This document shows positions 48,236 through 60,578 of a stretch of 64,000 nucleotides of DNA, one piece after another (position 1 is the first letter of the stretch; each line of letters begins with the position of its first letter). The stretch is taken from contig CM065809.1 in the NCBI GenBank assembly GCA_033398695.1, positions 85,665,644 through 85,729,643 on the forward strand, given 5' to 3'. The stretch comes from Orobanche coerulescens (Eukaryota > Streptophyta > Magnoliopsida > Lamiales > Orobanchaceae). The translations under genes and the position numbers were made by a program. A model generated the notes under the pieces. It was not told where the DNA came from and did not search any database. It saw nothing but the letters and a program-made list of their open reading frames with translations.

Positions 48236-49374
48236 ATGGCGGATGCATCACCATTTTACACGGAAGAGGTACTAAATTTTACACTATTACACATATTACT
48301 TTCAATATTACATGCAAAAATATTTACAATATATATATATATTTAATTTCAAAGACAAAAAAAAAGTTGAAAAAAAAATTGTAACAAAAAGTTATTTTAA
48401 AAAAAAGTTGTAACAAATAAAAATATTTTTTTGTTTGGTTCGATTAATTTTTTTGTTATATTTAGTACGGGTGGTCACGGTTTGGTTCGCTTAGTTTTTT
48501 GTAAAAGTTGTAATGTATTTTCAGGTGTTCAGTTCTCCTGAGCAACTAACTGATTGGGTGCAAAATATAGCTCGAGGGATCGGTTTTGTTATTGTTAAAA
48601 GAAGAACCAAATCAGAGAAAGGGTATTTGTACGAAATCAATTATGGGTGTTCAAAAGGTAGGAAGTATGAACGTGAAGGTTTAGAAGATGAAATTCAACG
48701 GCAAACCAGTACCTCTAAAACAGATTGTCCATTCAAATTAGTGGCAAAATATTCTAAAACACAAATTTTTTGGAGGTTGAGGGTGAAGTGTGATAGGCAT
48801 AATCATGATTTTGCAGAGTCGTTGCATGGTTTCTCATATGCAATGTGATTAAAGGATGATGAGTTCAGTTTGGTGCAATAATTGACAGAGTATCACGTAC
48901 ACCACGTCATATACTTTCGTCAATAAAGGAGCGTAATTCGGATAACGTGTCTAGCATTAGAACTATATATAACTCACAAAATAAGATACATGGAGCCATA
49001 ATAGGTGATAGAACTTCAATCCAAGTCTTTTCGTCACATTTGATGCGTTTAGGTTATACATATTACCCGAGGGTAAATGAGGTCACTGATGAGCTTGAGG
49101 AACTATTTTTTGTTCACCCCACATCATATGCGTTATGGTCTACATTCCCAGAAATCATGCTAATGGACTCCACATACAACACCACGTTGTTTAAATTGCC
49201 GTTTTTTGAAATTATTGGAGTTACTTCAACAAACAAAACATTTTCAATGGTGTTTTGCTTTTTAGACAAAGAAAAATGACCTAATTTTCAATGGGTATTG
49301 CAATGCGTGAAGGGGGTGATAGACGAAGAATATTACCCGCGTGTTATCATCACTGACAGATCCTGTGAATTGAT
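48236..49374 (+). pseudogene. FAR1/MULE-OTU gene, 5' half
   Basis: Exon 1 is 48236-48268 (MADASPFYTEE). An intron with GT-AG ends follows, and exon 2 starts at 48525 with VFSSPEQLTDWVQNIARGIG. The first domain is a FAR1-type DNA-binding domain (INYGCSKGR, CPFKLV, then CDRHNHD, a C-C-H-H zinc arrangement). A TGA (48846-48848) and a frameshift near 48890 follow. The MULE transposase core begins in the 48947 frame (NVSSIRTIYNSQNKI, LMDSTYNTTLFKLPF with the first catalytic Asp) and, after another break (TGA at 49279), VIITDRSCELI with the second Asp. It stops at about 49374, where element D begins. FAR1-type MULE transposases cut and insert DNA; this copy is broken. Confidence 0.82.
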
Positions 49375-52081
49375 CCCCAACAACCTGCAAATACCTGGAC
49401 GCAAAACAGACATCCATCCCCCGAATACTCGGGGGTTAGCAAAACTCCACTATTTTGCTACTGCAAGTATAAATGCAAAGACAAGCCATACATATCATAC
49501 TCCAAGAACATAGAAATCGTGAATATACTTCCCGAGATAATTCACTTGATCAAAACAATTTGAATTACGAAAGATAAGAATAAAACCATTTTACAACTTA
49601 CAAAGCATTTTACGATCTCGGGAGTTTTTGAAAACATTTGGGGTCTAAGAAGCCTCAAGCCTTCCGAAGCATTTAGGGACACAATCCAAAAATCATTTAT
49701 TTCAAAATACGATTCCGATGACAAAATACGGGGTCCACGACCCAATCATAACATTCCAACCACAAGCAAGGGGGTCCGTGAATCAACTTATTCGCATCAC
49801 ATACACACAAGAATAATCCGGCATAAACTACATCGTGTCAAACATTACCATGACAACAGTCTCACGGAACGACAACAGAGAGCACAACTTTGCAACTTGA
49901 TCATACGGTCGAACGCAACACACCACAGAGCTACAATACACAGAGCAACCACAGGACTCACGAAAACATACTAAATTATCGCAACCAAGAGACGAATTCA
50001 CACACAACACTTTTTCTGGTGCCATTCCAGCCAAGTACGATACCATTTGGACTGCCATTCTAATCAAACGAAATATGCGCCAAAAATCACAGTTCTCCAA
50101 CAAAACATTTCAAAGTTAACCGTTGGTACGAGACTCACGGCCGCCGTACCCCGCAGAGCCCCGTCGGACATCCCTAGGTGGTTAACCCTAGTTCGCGATA
50201 CGCACATGGCAATACGTATCCCTAGAGGCCTCGTCAGACCGTCCCTAGGTGAACATACACATATCATCCACAACGCCACGAGAAGCCATAATTCGAATAC
50301 TAGAATATGCATACAAATGCTAGGTACTTCGCTAGAATGACCACTTTAGTCGATGTAGACTCACAACTAATGTCACACAACCATAAGCAAATACCAATAC
50401 CAAACAACACCAAGCGTCACAACCTCCTCACGAAGTAATAACAACTAATATCACACAACGTCATATATTCACCGAACAATTACACATATCAATATACAAT
50501 CCTCGACAAATAATTACGGTCTACTAAATTCACTAAATATGTTTAACATCTTCCAATATACGAAACTAACGGACATATTCCGAAAGCACATTAATCCTCG
50601 AAGCATACGAGTTAGCTTTTGAAAGACAACAATTATCGAGAACATACCGATCTTTTTAAAAGTTCATTAAAACATTCGGATTGCACATAAAATCATTTAT
50701 CAATGATTCCGTCTACGAAACATGAAAAGTATGGGCAAGATGCTTGCCTCGATACCACGAGCAACGGGAAACAACGAACGAATACGGTCGGTTAGCCTTT
50801 GAACCTCCAAAAATGACCAATACTTTGACAACTTCACGAACGCTATGAAAATAACATCACCACGCATAAATAATGCTAAACAGAATTCGAATCAACCGGA
50901 AAAACAACAAGAATCCAAGGGTTCTTCAAGGAAATTGGAAATCAAGTTCCGGGTGGTGAAAATCAATAAACGAGTTTACAAAAATCCGAAGATTATGGCC
51001 AAGACAACAAGAATATCATAACCAAATCATCAAAATCGGACAAATCGATGAATCACGAAGAAACCCCCAAAAATCATACAAGTAGGGTTCTAAGCAAGGA
51101 AATACCTTGATTCGGACGAAGAACATGGATTGGATGATGATATAATCAATAAGAATATTCCAAAACGTCTTGGAATTGATTAGAATCGGCCAAGAACTCG
51201 ACTTCCCGAGCCTCCCGTCGCCAGCCGCCGAAAAAGGGAGAAAAACGAGTAAAAAATGAAGTCTCGCCGAGCCCAGGCTATATATAGCCGGCAAGGTTAC
51301 GGCCGTAACCGGCATTCGTCCAAACCCGCCCAGGGCCTGCCGATCGCTTACGTCCGTAGCCGGCAGGGCCGTAACTCGGCACTTACGGCCGTACCCGGCA
51401 GGTCCTTACGGCTGTAACCGGCATTCGTCCGAACACTACCTTGCACCCGTACCGCCGTAACTGACAGCCCTTACGGCCGTAACATGCATTCGTCCAGCCA
51501 TGTCTGCCGAGCACGTACGGCCGTAACGGGCACCTTACGGCCGTAACTCGGCCAGGCCAGGCCCTGCTCCGGCTGTGACTCGGCCGTGGCCACTCCGACG
51601 GCCTGGACAACCCCAAAACCTGAACCTGAATATAAACCGAAGATATGATTATGAAGTACTCGCAAAGACGAATCTAAGAGTTAAGAGAACACACGATTCC
51701 GACCACCCAAAGTGTCGTAATTCGACAACTGAAGTAATTACCCCAAACTTTGGGAAATTACGAAAACGGCCCAAAACGTCCGAAATACACGTACACGATC
51801 GAAACACCAAACCAAAGCTCGCAACATGAATAATAATATTAAATGAACTTACTAGAAACTCGAAACAACATTTTCGGACGAGATTTGCAAGAATCGAACT
51901 CAAGTGCGGAAAAGCCGCTCAAAAACACGGAACTCAATAAAACGATACCGAAACAAACTCGGATGACAAGAAGTGCAGAATTAATCATTCTCGGAATGAC
52001 GAAACGGTCATGAGAGAGTCGTCAAAATGGACTTTCACCGAAAAAAAGAAATTACCGGAAATTGAAATTACGGGTATTACA
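49375..52081 (-). repeat. Element D 3' LTR
   Basis: About 2.7 kb. It ends (plus strand) ACGGGTATTACA at 52081, followed by the purine tract complement ACTACCCTCCATAAAAGAAG. The left limit is set by where similarity to the MULE gene stops and is accurate to about 20 bp. Confidence 0.75.
51279..51560 (-). promoter_or_regulatory. Putative U3 promoter of element D with TTACGGCCGTAA array
   Basis: A TATATATA box (51279-51286) in GGCTATATATAGCC is preceded on the minus strand by about 270 bp carrying ten or so copies of the perfect dyad TTACGGCCGTAA or near variants, spaced 20-40 bp. The other LTR shows the same at 55074-55340. Function is inferred. Confidence 0.55.
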
Positions 52082-54009
52082 CACTACCCTCCATAAAAGA
52101 AGTTTCGTCCCGAAATATAAAACAAGTAGGGAGAAGCAATATCCGCCAGGAAAACTCAACGAGATACACAAGAAACGCGTAATTTATGCCCATCGGCGAA
52201 ACATTACAAGCAACGCAAAGGAATATACGGCGTGAAAACACGCTCCACGACGACCAACATAACGTCACCGGTAGAAACATAATAAAACCAACAAGTGACA
52301 AGTGTCATCAAACAGATAATACAATCAAGTCGATTATCCGAACAATCACAAAACTTAACGAACGAAAATCAATACGATTGATCAACCCAACGGTACATCA
52401 ATCCAAACGCGAGCCAATCGCTGAACAAATACGGAATTCCACCTCCCAAGGGTTGGAAGATCGAAAACGAGCCTAATTTCTCGAACTTAAGGGAATTACG
52501 AAGGAGTCTGAACATTCAACAATCATGAAACGAGATCAACAAAAACCGAACAATCAAACAATTGAATTACAATGATCGAGACAATGACAGTCGATCAATC
52601 CATGTACGAATCATAACGAATAACGAAAATCGAATAGCATCCCCATAGTTCACAGCTCGACTCAAGACAATATATACGATCCGGTGAAAACGACAAGATA
52701 TGCATTTACATAAGATTCACAGGAGAGGAACTGAATTCGGAAAAAGTCACAACGACAATTGGATTAACCCAAAACAACACCGCAACTTGTTCAAACAACA
52801 AAAAGTGAAGAGTAGAAAAAGTCCAAAAAATATCGACGAACGCAAACGGGTCGATAGAGTCGAATAAAACGAAAGCGAAAAATATGGGTATTACACCATA
52901 TCACCTTTAAAAGAGGTTTCGTCCCCGAAACCTAAACAACGAGAGCGAAGTGCTAGAATAGCAACCTTCCCGAAAATCTTCTCTTGGTCCCGCATCTAAT
53001 CTCCATGACTGCCTGTACCGTGGTCACGACCGCGCCCTTTGCCCCTCGGCATATTAAGCGGATACTCTCTCAATACAATGGTACAACATCGCAAAATATT
53101 GTACCAAATTGCCAACTCAACTTAATATATCACATAAGACAACTAATAGCAACTCGATAAGAAGATCCACGAGGTATCCTTTTAAATGATGTCATTTGAA
53201 AATCTTTGAATTTGCATGATTATTCAAAATAAAACTTTGAAAGTATTTTTGGTACCTCGGTTTGAAATTAACTTTGTCAAAACTTTATGAATTTTAATTT
53301 TCCACAACTTGCTCAAGTTTATAAAATTTTCAGAAAAGCATTTTCGAACACACACACAACAGATATAATTTACCACTATATCAAAATATGATCCATTACC
53401 ATCAAATCCAATCACACTTCAACATCATCTGTCCATGTGATTACAGTATCACACAAACGACCGTCATAAGATAATTAACATCTAAAACTGAAATCCTACC
53501 TCTCAGTAATGAGGACTCTCACAACAAGTGCATTTAGGACGACTTAACGTTCACACCACCAACTTAATCACAATTTTGAGCATTATTGACCAAATAATAA
53601 TGCCGACATCATTACATACCCCTGAACCGACGATCATGAAATCAAAAAGTCGAAAGCAAGAGCCATGTTTCGAGTAAATTTTTGGTAGACCTCATTTGAG
53701 TTTTTTTTTAAAATCAAATTTTGAAAACTTGCAAAGCAAGATGAAAATAAAATATAAGTAGTTAAGCTCTAAAAAAAAATTCCGGTCTCAAGGTCATCAT
53801 ACGAAATCAAAAATTTTCCTTTCTTGAAGGATGTTTAAAAATAAAATTTACATGACTCTTCAAAATAATTAAACTTTGAAATATCACATTGACAAACTTT
53901 TCTTGCGGGATCACACCAAGCCATTACTTCAATAAAACGATTCACACAATATATACACACATTTATACACCGGTACCACTTTTCATTCTAGCACAATACG
54001 AGAATCAAA
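52082..54009 (-). other. Element D internal remnant with two PPT/LTR-type junctions
   Basis: Reading minus: a short gag-like start (MPRGKGRGRDHGTGS, near 53053-53008) leads within about 110 bp to GGTTTCGGGGACGAAACC, TCTTTTAAAGGTGATATGG and TGTAATACCC at 52895, a complete PPT/LTR junction. About 800 bp later a second junction, GAAACTTCTTTTATGGAGGG and TGTAATACCC, occurs at 52081. The piece 52110-52895 may be a truncated LTR of a second element or a duplicated 3' end. No pol is present. 53090-54009 is AT-rich leader-like sequence. Confidence 0.5.
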
Positions 54010-55874
54010 CAAGTATCCCTAGAGGCCTCGTCAGACCGTCCCTAGGTGAACATACACATATCATCCACAACGCCACGAGAAGCCATAATTCGAATACTAG
54101 AATATGCATACAAATACTAGGTACTTCGCTAGAATGGCCACTTTAGTCGATGTAGACTCACAACTAATGTCACACAACCATAAGCAAATACCAATACCAA
54201 ACAACACCAAGCGTCACAACCTCCTCACGAAGGAATAACAACTAATATCACACAACGTCATATATTCACCGAACAATTACACATATCAATATACAATCCT
54301 CGGAAAATAATTACGGTCTACTAAATTCACTAAATATGTTTAACATCTTCCAACCGAAACTAACGCACATATTCCGAAAGCACATTAATCCTCGAAGCAT
54401 ATGAGTTATCTTTTGAAAGACAACAATTATCGAGAACATACCGATCTTTTTAAAAGTTCACTAAAACATTCGGATTGCACATAAAATCATTTATCAATGA
54501 TTCCGTCTACGAAACATGAAAAGTATGGGCAAGATACTTGCCTCGATACCACGAGCAACGGAAAACAACGAATGGATACGGTCGGTTAGCCTTCGAACCT
54601 CCAAAAACGACCAAGACTTCGACAACTTCACGAATGCTATGAAAATAACATCACCACGCATAAATAACGCTAAACAGAATTCGAATCAACCGGAAAAACG
54701 ACAAGAATCCAAGGGTTCTTCAAGAAAATTGGAAATCAAGTTCCGGGTGGTGAAAATCAATAAACGAGTTTACAAAAATCCAAATATTATGGCCAAGACA
54801 ACAAGAATATCATAACCAAATCATCAAAATCGGACAAATCGATGAATCACAAAGAAAACCCTCAAAAATCATACAAGTAGGGTTCTAAGCAAGGAAATAC
54901 CTTGATTCGGACGAAGAACACGGATTGGATGATGATATAATCAACAAGAATCTTCCAACACGTCTTGGAATTGATTAGAATCGGCCAAGAAATCGATTTC
55001 CCGAGCCTCCCGTCGCCAACCGCTGAAAAAGGGAGAAAAACGAGTAAAAAATGAAGTCTGGCCGAGCCCAGGCTATATATAGCCGGCAGGGTTACGGCCA
55101 TAACTGGAAGTGCCTTACGGCCGAAACCGGCATTCGTCCAAACCCACCCAGCGCCTGCCGATCGCTTACGGCCGTAACCGACAGGGCCTTACGGCCGTAA
55201 CTCGGCACTTACGGCCGTAACCGGTATTCGTCCGAACATTGCCTGGCACCCATACGGCCAGAATCGGCCACTTACGGCCGTAACGCATTCAATCCAGCCA
55301 TATGCGCCCGATCACGTCTGGCCGTATCGGCACCTTATGGTAACTCGGCCGAGCCAGTTCTCGGCCGTGACTCGGACGTGGCCACTCCGACGGCCTGGAC
55401 AACCCCGAAACCCGAACTTGAATATAAACCGAAGATACGGTTACGAAGTACTCGCAAAGACGAATCTAAGTGTTAAGAGAACACACGATTCCGACCACCC
55501 GAAGTGTCGTAATTCGACAACGGAAGTAATTACCCCAAACTTTGGGAAATTACGAAAACGGCCCAAAACGTCCGAAATACATGATACACGATCGAAACAC
55601 CAAACCAAAGCTCGCAACATGAATAATAACATTAAATGAACTTACTAGAAACTCGAAACAACAGTTTTGGACGAGATTCGCAATAATCGAACTCAAGTGC
55701 GGAAAAGCCGCTCAAAAACACGGAACTCAATATAACAATACCGAAACAAACTCGGATGACAAGAAGTGCAGAATTAATCATTCTCGGAATGACGAAAAGG
55801 TCATGAGAGAGTCGTCAAAATGGACTTTCGCTGAAAAAAAGAAATTACCGAAAATCGAAATTACGGGTATTACA
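54010..55874 (-). repeat. Element D 5' LTR, truncated
   Basis: 1865 bp, highly similar to 50213-52081. It carries the TATATATA box at 55074-55081 and the TTACGGCCGTAA array to 55340. The R/U5-side portion is missing, and similarity to the left LTR stops abruptly at GTATCCCTAGAGG (54012). Confidence 0.85.
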
Positions 55875-57693
55875 ATGCAGAGAAGAATTCCCGAATGCTA
55901 ACAAATTACTTTGTCAATGGCATATTTCACAAAATGTGCTTCAGTATTGCAGAAATAGATGCAGTACGCTAAAGGAGTATGAGTCCATTAAAGGAACATG
56001 GGATTGGATGGTTAAAGCTCCGACACGCGCCATATTCACGCATTATTATGAACACCTACAACAGTTATTGGTCGAACATGCAGGTACTTACTTATTAATT
56101 CATTGTTTTTATTATTTAATAAATAAGTACCCAAATGACTTTTTATTAATTCATTGTTTTTTCCAGATATTTTTTCGTATCTGAATAACTGGCTGCAAGG
56201 TTATTCAGACATGTTTCTCTCGTTTATTACCGATCAATATCGCAACTACGGCGAGTCAACAACATGCAGATGAAATTATACTTGGGCACCACACAGTCCA
56301 ACTTAAACACGTTGTTGAGTTCGATCGATAAGATTATCATTGCGCAAGAAACTGCGATAAAAGAAACTTTTAATAGAAGCAAAAACGAGAAAATGCATAA
56401 ATGTAATATACCACTATTTGCAGAATTGTGGTATAAAGTTTCCAATTATGCTTTGGAACGTATTTTCGAAGAACTCCAACGGTCGATCATCCTAGAAGAA
56501 TGTGGTGATCAATTGCGGTCAATTTATGGGCTACCATGCTTTCACGAACTGCTTTACTATCGAATTCATAGTAAGTATATTAAATTTATGACTATCAAGT
56601 TATTTTCCCCATTAATATCAGTAATTTATATGAGTCACTTTTAATGAATGCAGAAATTGCCATTCCACTGGGGAGAATTGATATTTTTTGGAGAACCCTA
56701 GCTGTTCCGTGGCCTAGTATCAGTACTCCTACGCCTTCTTGTGAAACTGACATACGACAATTCAAGAATGTTTTTGGCAAAATGTCGTCGTTTGTCAAGA
56801 AAAATATGTTAAAGAAGGTGAGAGGGATATACGATCCCGAATCTGTTGATATACGTGAACCTTCTGTTCACAAAAGTACTCGTGGACGTCCCAGCACAAA
56901 GGACAAAAAGTCCCAGGCTACAAAAATCCCAGACTTGAATAAAGAACCAACCGTAAATCACCGAAGAAGCACAAATTCCAGATCTACAAAAGTCCCGAAC
57001 TTGAACAAAGAATCTGCAAGACATAGTTCATACATGGGTCCCAGAGTTGAACAAAGTAGAAGACATAAGTTATACGTTCGAGATGGAGTTAGTGAATATT
57101 TGATGGAGCAAATTCCAGAGCTTTTCCATCGATACATCATAAGTATTTATAATCTGCTAGGTGATGGAAATTGTGGGTTTCGGTGCGTTGCCGTAGGTAT
57201 TGGTTACCAAGAAGATAGGTGGTCCGAAATTCGAGCTCTTTTAATCCAAGAGTTGGACACTCACAGGGACTATTACACAGGAATATGGTGGTATGATGGC
57301 TTTAACCAAATTCGGAGCTCGGTAGAATGGTTTCGTCCTGGATTTGCACCTAGGGCCTACTGGATGAGTATGCCAAACACGGGGTTGGTTATTGCTTCAC
57401 TGATTAACCGGCCAGTTGTATCTATATCCCCACAACAAAGTTTTACGTGTTTTCCGCTTTTGTCCGGTCCAGACTTATCAGAAGAAAGTGGCCCCCTTGT
57501 GATTGCCCGTGTGGGGGACGACGACTGTGCTTACTACATTTATGTGACGCTGGATGAAAATTCACCACTCCCCATTACTCACCCACAATGGAGTGCGTAC
57601 AGACTTCCCAATGCATCCGCATGGGAAACTTTATATTCCAATCGACAACGTATATATACTGAAATTATTGAGAATATAAGAGCACAAACATAG
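55875..57693 (+). pseudogene. FAR1/MULE-OTU gene, 3' half, with open OTU domain
   Basis: Exons are 55875-56083, 56167-56570 and 56654-57693, with GT-AG introns of 83 bp each. The transposase core continues with EEFPNANKLLCQWHISQNVL (the C..H motif of MULE transposases). A frameshift at about 56270 breaks the part corresponding to the catalytic Glu. The SWIM-like segment reads CGDQLRSIYGLPCFHEL. The last exon is open: a basic linker (RGRPSTKDKKSQ), then an OTU cysteine-protease domain with GDGNCGFR (Cys codon 57172-57174, Asp two residues earlier than Asn) and a candidate catalytic His in PITHPQW (57580-57582). OTU enzymes usually remove ubiquitin. A start at 56644 would lie inside intron 2 and is not credible. 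The right half looks less decayed than the duplicated copy at 2484-5423. Confidence 0.85.
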
Positions 57694-57721
57694 TAAATGA
57701 TTACTGATTTATGTTGTAAAT

Positions 57722-58385
57722 TAGGGGTGGACACAAAAAATCAAAATCCCGATCCCGTCCCGGTCCCGTTCCAAAATTACCCGGGATGGGACGGGATCCA
57801 AAATTAAAAACACTAGGCCCGTCCCGTCCCGTCCCATTAGAGTAACTACGGGACGGGACACGGGACAAAAATCGAGGCCGTAAGGCCGTCTTGTCCGCTA
57901 AATTTTTAACCTTTTTTAAAACCATATATTTTTATTATTTGTAACCCTTTTTTAATTAATTTTTAATAATAAACTATTTTTATTTTTTACTATCTATATT
58001 TTATAATTATACACAAACCTAATCAACCGATATAAAATTAGTAACTGATATTTTTTCAAAAAAAAAATGAATATGTTGTATTCAATGTTAATAATTGTTA
58101 TTTTAAAAGTTTAATTTAGGTTATTAAATTAGTTTGTTGAATATTTTTCCCGAATTTAGATGTATAAAATTATAGATTTTCTTACTTTTTTCTAATTTAT
58201 ATTTTGAACTTTTTTATGCGGGACTAAACCCGTCCCGTCCCATTCCGTCCCAATTGGGATAAGACCCGCGCGGGATGAAATTTTGAAATCACCAATCCCG
58301 TCCCGTCCCGTCCCGCTTGTTATAACACTGGACGGGACGTGGGATGACCCCAACCCCGTCCTATCCCGTCCCATGCCCACCCCTA
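57722..58385. mobile_element. hAT-type MITE 2 (664 bp)
   Basis: An 8-bp TSD, TTGTAAAT, is at 57714-57721 and 58386-58393; the empty site is seen near 4193-4205. The ends TAGGGGTGGACA and TGCCCACCCCTA form an inverted repeat with one mismatch. Subterminal regions are packed with CCCGTCCCGTCCC and GGGACGGGAC words around an AT-rich middle. No transposase. Confidence 0.93.
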
Positions 58386-58738
58386 TTGTAAATATAAGAG
58401 CACAAACATATTAAATGCACTACATTTGGTGGTATTGTTTTTAAATAATGTGTTAATGTTGTTGTTTAATTGAATAATAATAGTTGTTGTAATTGTTTAA
58501 TGTATTAATGTTTAACATGTTATTGTTGTTGTTGTTTAATTAAATAGAAATACATTAGACGAATACAAAAAACATAACACAAAAAACATAACAAATAAAT
58601 ACTAAAAAAAACATTACACAAAAAACACATAACAAATAAACACTAAAAAAAACATAACACACACAAAAAAAAAAAAAAAAAAAAAAACACCCTCCGTAGA
58701 GAGGATTTACTTTGTAATGCAGGGGTCTTAATAACCCC
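58386..58738 (+). other. 3' region of the OTU MULE
   Basis: It matches 4206-4577 in the left copy: AT-rich with TTGTTGTTGTTTAATTGAAT repeats and A-rich units (ACATAACACAAAAAACATAA). A run of about 20 A near 58667 is an expansion specific to this copy. No coding sequence. Confidence 0.75.
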
Positions 58739-60578
58739 CCAAATTAAATTCCCAAAAGACCGCCGCCATCATTTCTGCCAATAAAACACTGTGCCACCAT
58801 CTTCTCCGCCTGAAAACAAAAAAACACATTCCAGATCCACTTTGCAGCTCGGTCGGGATCGTCTGATCGAGCCTAGTCTGCCGCCGTATTGATGTGACTC
58901 CTTGGCCTTTACGCACAGGTTGCGGATATTATGTGAATTTAGATGTGTTATGTGCGCGAAGTTGCAGAGAAAATTAAGAAGATAAAAAATTGAAGGAAAA
59001 GGAAATATACGTGAATAAAGAAGGCAAAACACATGTGAGATTCCTGGGGTACTCTTCGGTATACCGAGGGTTACCATCCTAGGTGCACATGGACCTGTAA
59101 ACAATTTGATCGAGGTTTTTTTTTTTTTTTAGTATTTCGAGCTCGATTTGAAAAAAGCTCGACTCGATACTCGATAATTCGAGTTCGAACTCGAATCCAA
59201 ACATATATTAGAGATTGATATATTAATTGAGCCGAGTTCGAATATATATATACTCGGCTCGAAAGCTCGACGAGTTGCTCGATATTTATTAATATACATT
59301 AATAAATATATATTTATTAATTTATATATATATATATATAAAATGTAACTTTATTTCAGAACTCTGTTAAGTGCGAGAACTGCGACCCTTAAACCGTTAG
59401 ATTATTTGATCAATGGCCATAATTAAGTGTGCCATTAATGTAACTAAAATTTAAGGCATCATGTGAAAAGTTAAAACGGTACTATGGACATTTCAAAAGT
59501 CATTTTTTTTATTAGATCCAATATTTTAGGGCCTTTTATCATTTAACACCCTAACCACCAATCTGCCCTCTTTCACACAACAAAACAACCACAGATCTAT
59601 AGATCTGCCTCCTCCTCCCATGTACCAACGGCCCACTCCCGTTTTTTTCTTGGCCGTCACAAATAAAACTAACAAGATCCGGCGATATGCACATTTGTTT
59701 ATGAAAAATAATGAGTATCAAAGACACATTTATTCGATCGATTCGTCCTTGTAAGTTTTCAGTCCAATTATAATTTCTTCTTGTTGTAAATCAAAAAAAA
59801 AAAAAAAACTTACAACCAATAGTTCCTATAAGAACAACTTTATTTCATAAGTTATTTTTCTGTAAATCAAGAAAAAACCAAATGTGCATATAAGTTTTCA
59901 TCGCTCAATTAAAGTTTTTTCTTGTTGTAAGTTATTTTTTTGTTTATAATTCGTGTTTTTGCTTTAATATGTGTAGATCATATGTTTTTTTTATCTGAAA
60001 AAAATATAGATTTCGATCTGTGAAAAAGGGGTTTCGATCTGCGAAAATAAAATAGGGGTTTAGTTTTCGACCTGAATCTATTTTTTGGTTTTCGATATGT
60101 GAAAATAAAATACGGGGTTAGTTTTCGAATTATAAACAAAAAAATAAAATAGGACTCCTTGACCAGTTGGTCTATGAAATGTAGTTGTTACTTCGTATAT
60201 TTTATGAAATTAATTATAGTCCTTGACCAGTTGGTCTATGAAATGTAGTTGTTATATTTTATGAAATCAAATATAGAACCAGAGATGAATTCAAAAATTA
60301 AAGCATAGTTACACGGCTGTATTTAGAAGTGTATTTTAGAAGTGTATTTTGTTTTTTAAATGGGAAAAGAATAATATTAAGGAACAGTGCATACATGTTT
60401 AAAAAATGGTGCATACGTGTTTATGGCTGGTAAAAATCAATTCAAAGGGTGCATATATGTTTTATGGCTGATATAAATCAATAGAAGGGTGTGCATATAT
60501 GTTTCAAGGTTAATTTAAAATTAGTGAAATAGTGCATATGTGTTAAAGGTAAATACAAAACCAATAAAATGTGCATAT
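58739..60578. other. Stretch without a recognised gene
   Basis: 58739-59105 has a short minus-strand open frame of no known family. 59125-59290 holds repeated CTCGA/TCGAGTTCGAACTCGA words next to AT dinucleotides, resembling MITE subterminal DNA. 59290-59340 is an AT microsatellite. The remainder is AT-rich and unrecognised. Confidence 0.5.
60157..60275. repeat. 64-bp direct duplication
   Basis: CCTTGACCAGTTGGTCTATG and the following ATGTAGTTGTTA...TATTTTATGAAAT occur at 60157 and again at 60221, the second copy lacking ACTTCGTAT. It contains the small dyad GACCAGTTGGTC. Confidence 0.85.

Larger units (their letters stand above)
49375..55874 (-). mobile_element. Gypsy element D, truncated, nested in the OTU MULE
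   Basis: The left LTR is about 49375-52081 and the right LTR 54010-55874; the right one matches 50213-52081 and lacks the other 840 bp. On the minus strand both start TGTAATACCCGTAATTTC. The right end abuts the MULE gene at 55875. At the left end the LTR's last few bases and the TSD seem lost. Only about 1.9 kb of internal sequence remains, without pol. The element therefore suffered a large deletion that removed PBS, most of gag and all of pol. Confidence 0.8.
47806..58738 (+). mobile_element. OTU-bearing FAR1-type MULE, with nested insertions
   Basis: The two halves of one transposase gene (48236-49374 and 55875-57693) are separated by Gypsy element D. Possible degenerate terminal inverted repeats are GGGGGTATGTTAACCGGACC from about 47806 and, inverted, the sequence ending TGCAGGGGTCTTAATAACCCC at about 58738. 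The flanks share AAATTAA, which may be part of a target duplication. A hAT-type MITE is inserted in the 3' region. The region 47811-48000 is C-rich with a CT run. Element ends are uncertain; the gene content is clear. Confidence 0.7.

Noticed and set aside
56644..56653. ATG at 56644 as the start of a 349-residue OTU protein
   Set aside because: It lies in the last 10 bases of intron 2 (56571-56653); the exon frame joins the upstream exon in phase.
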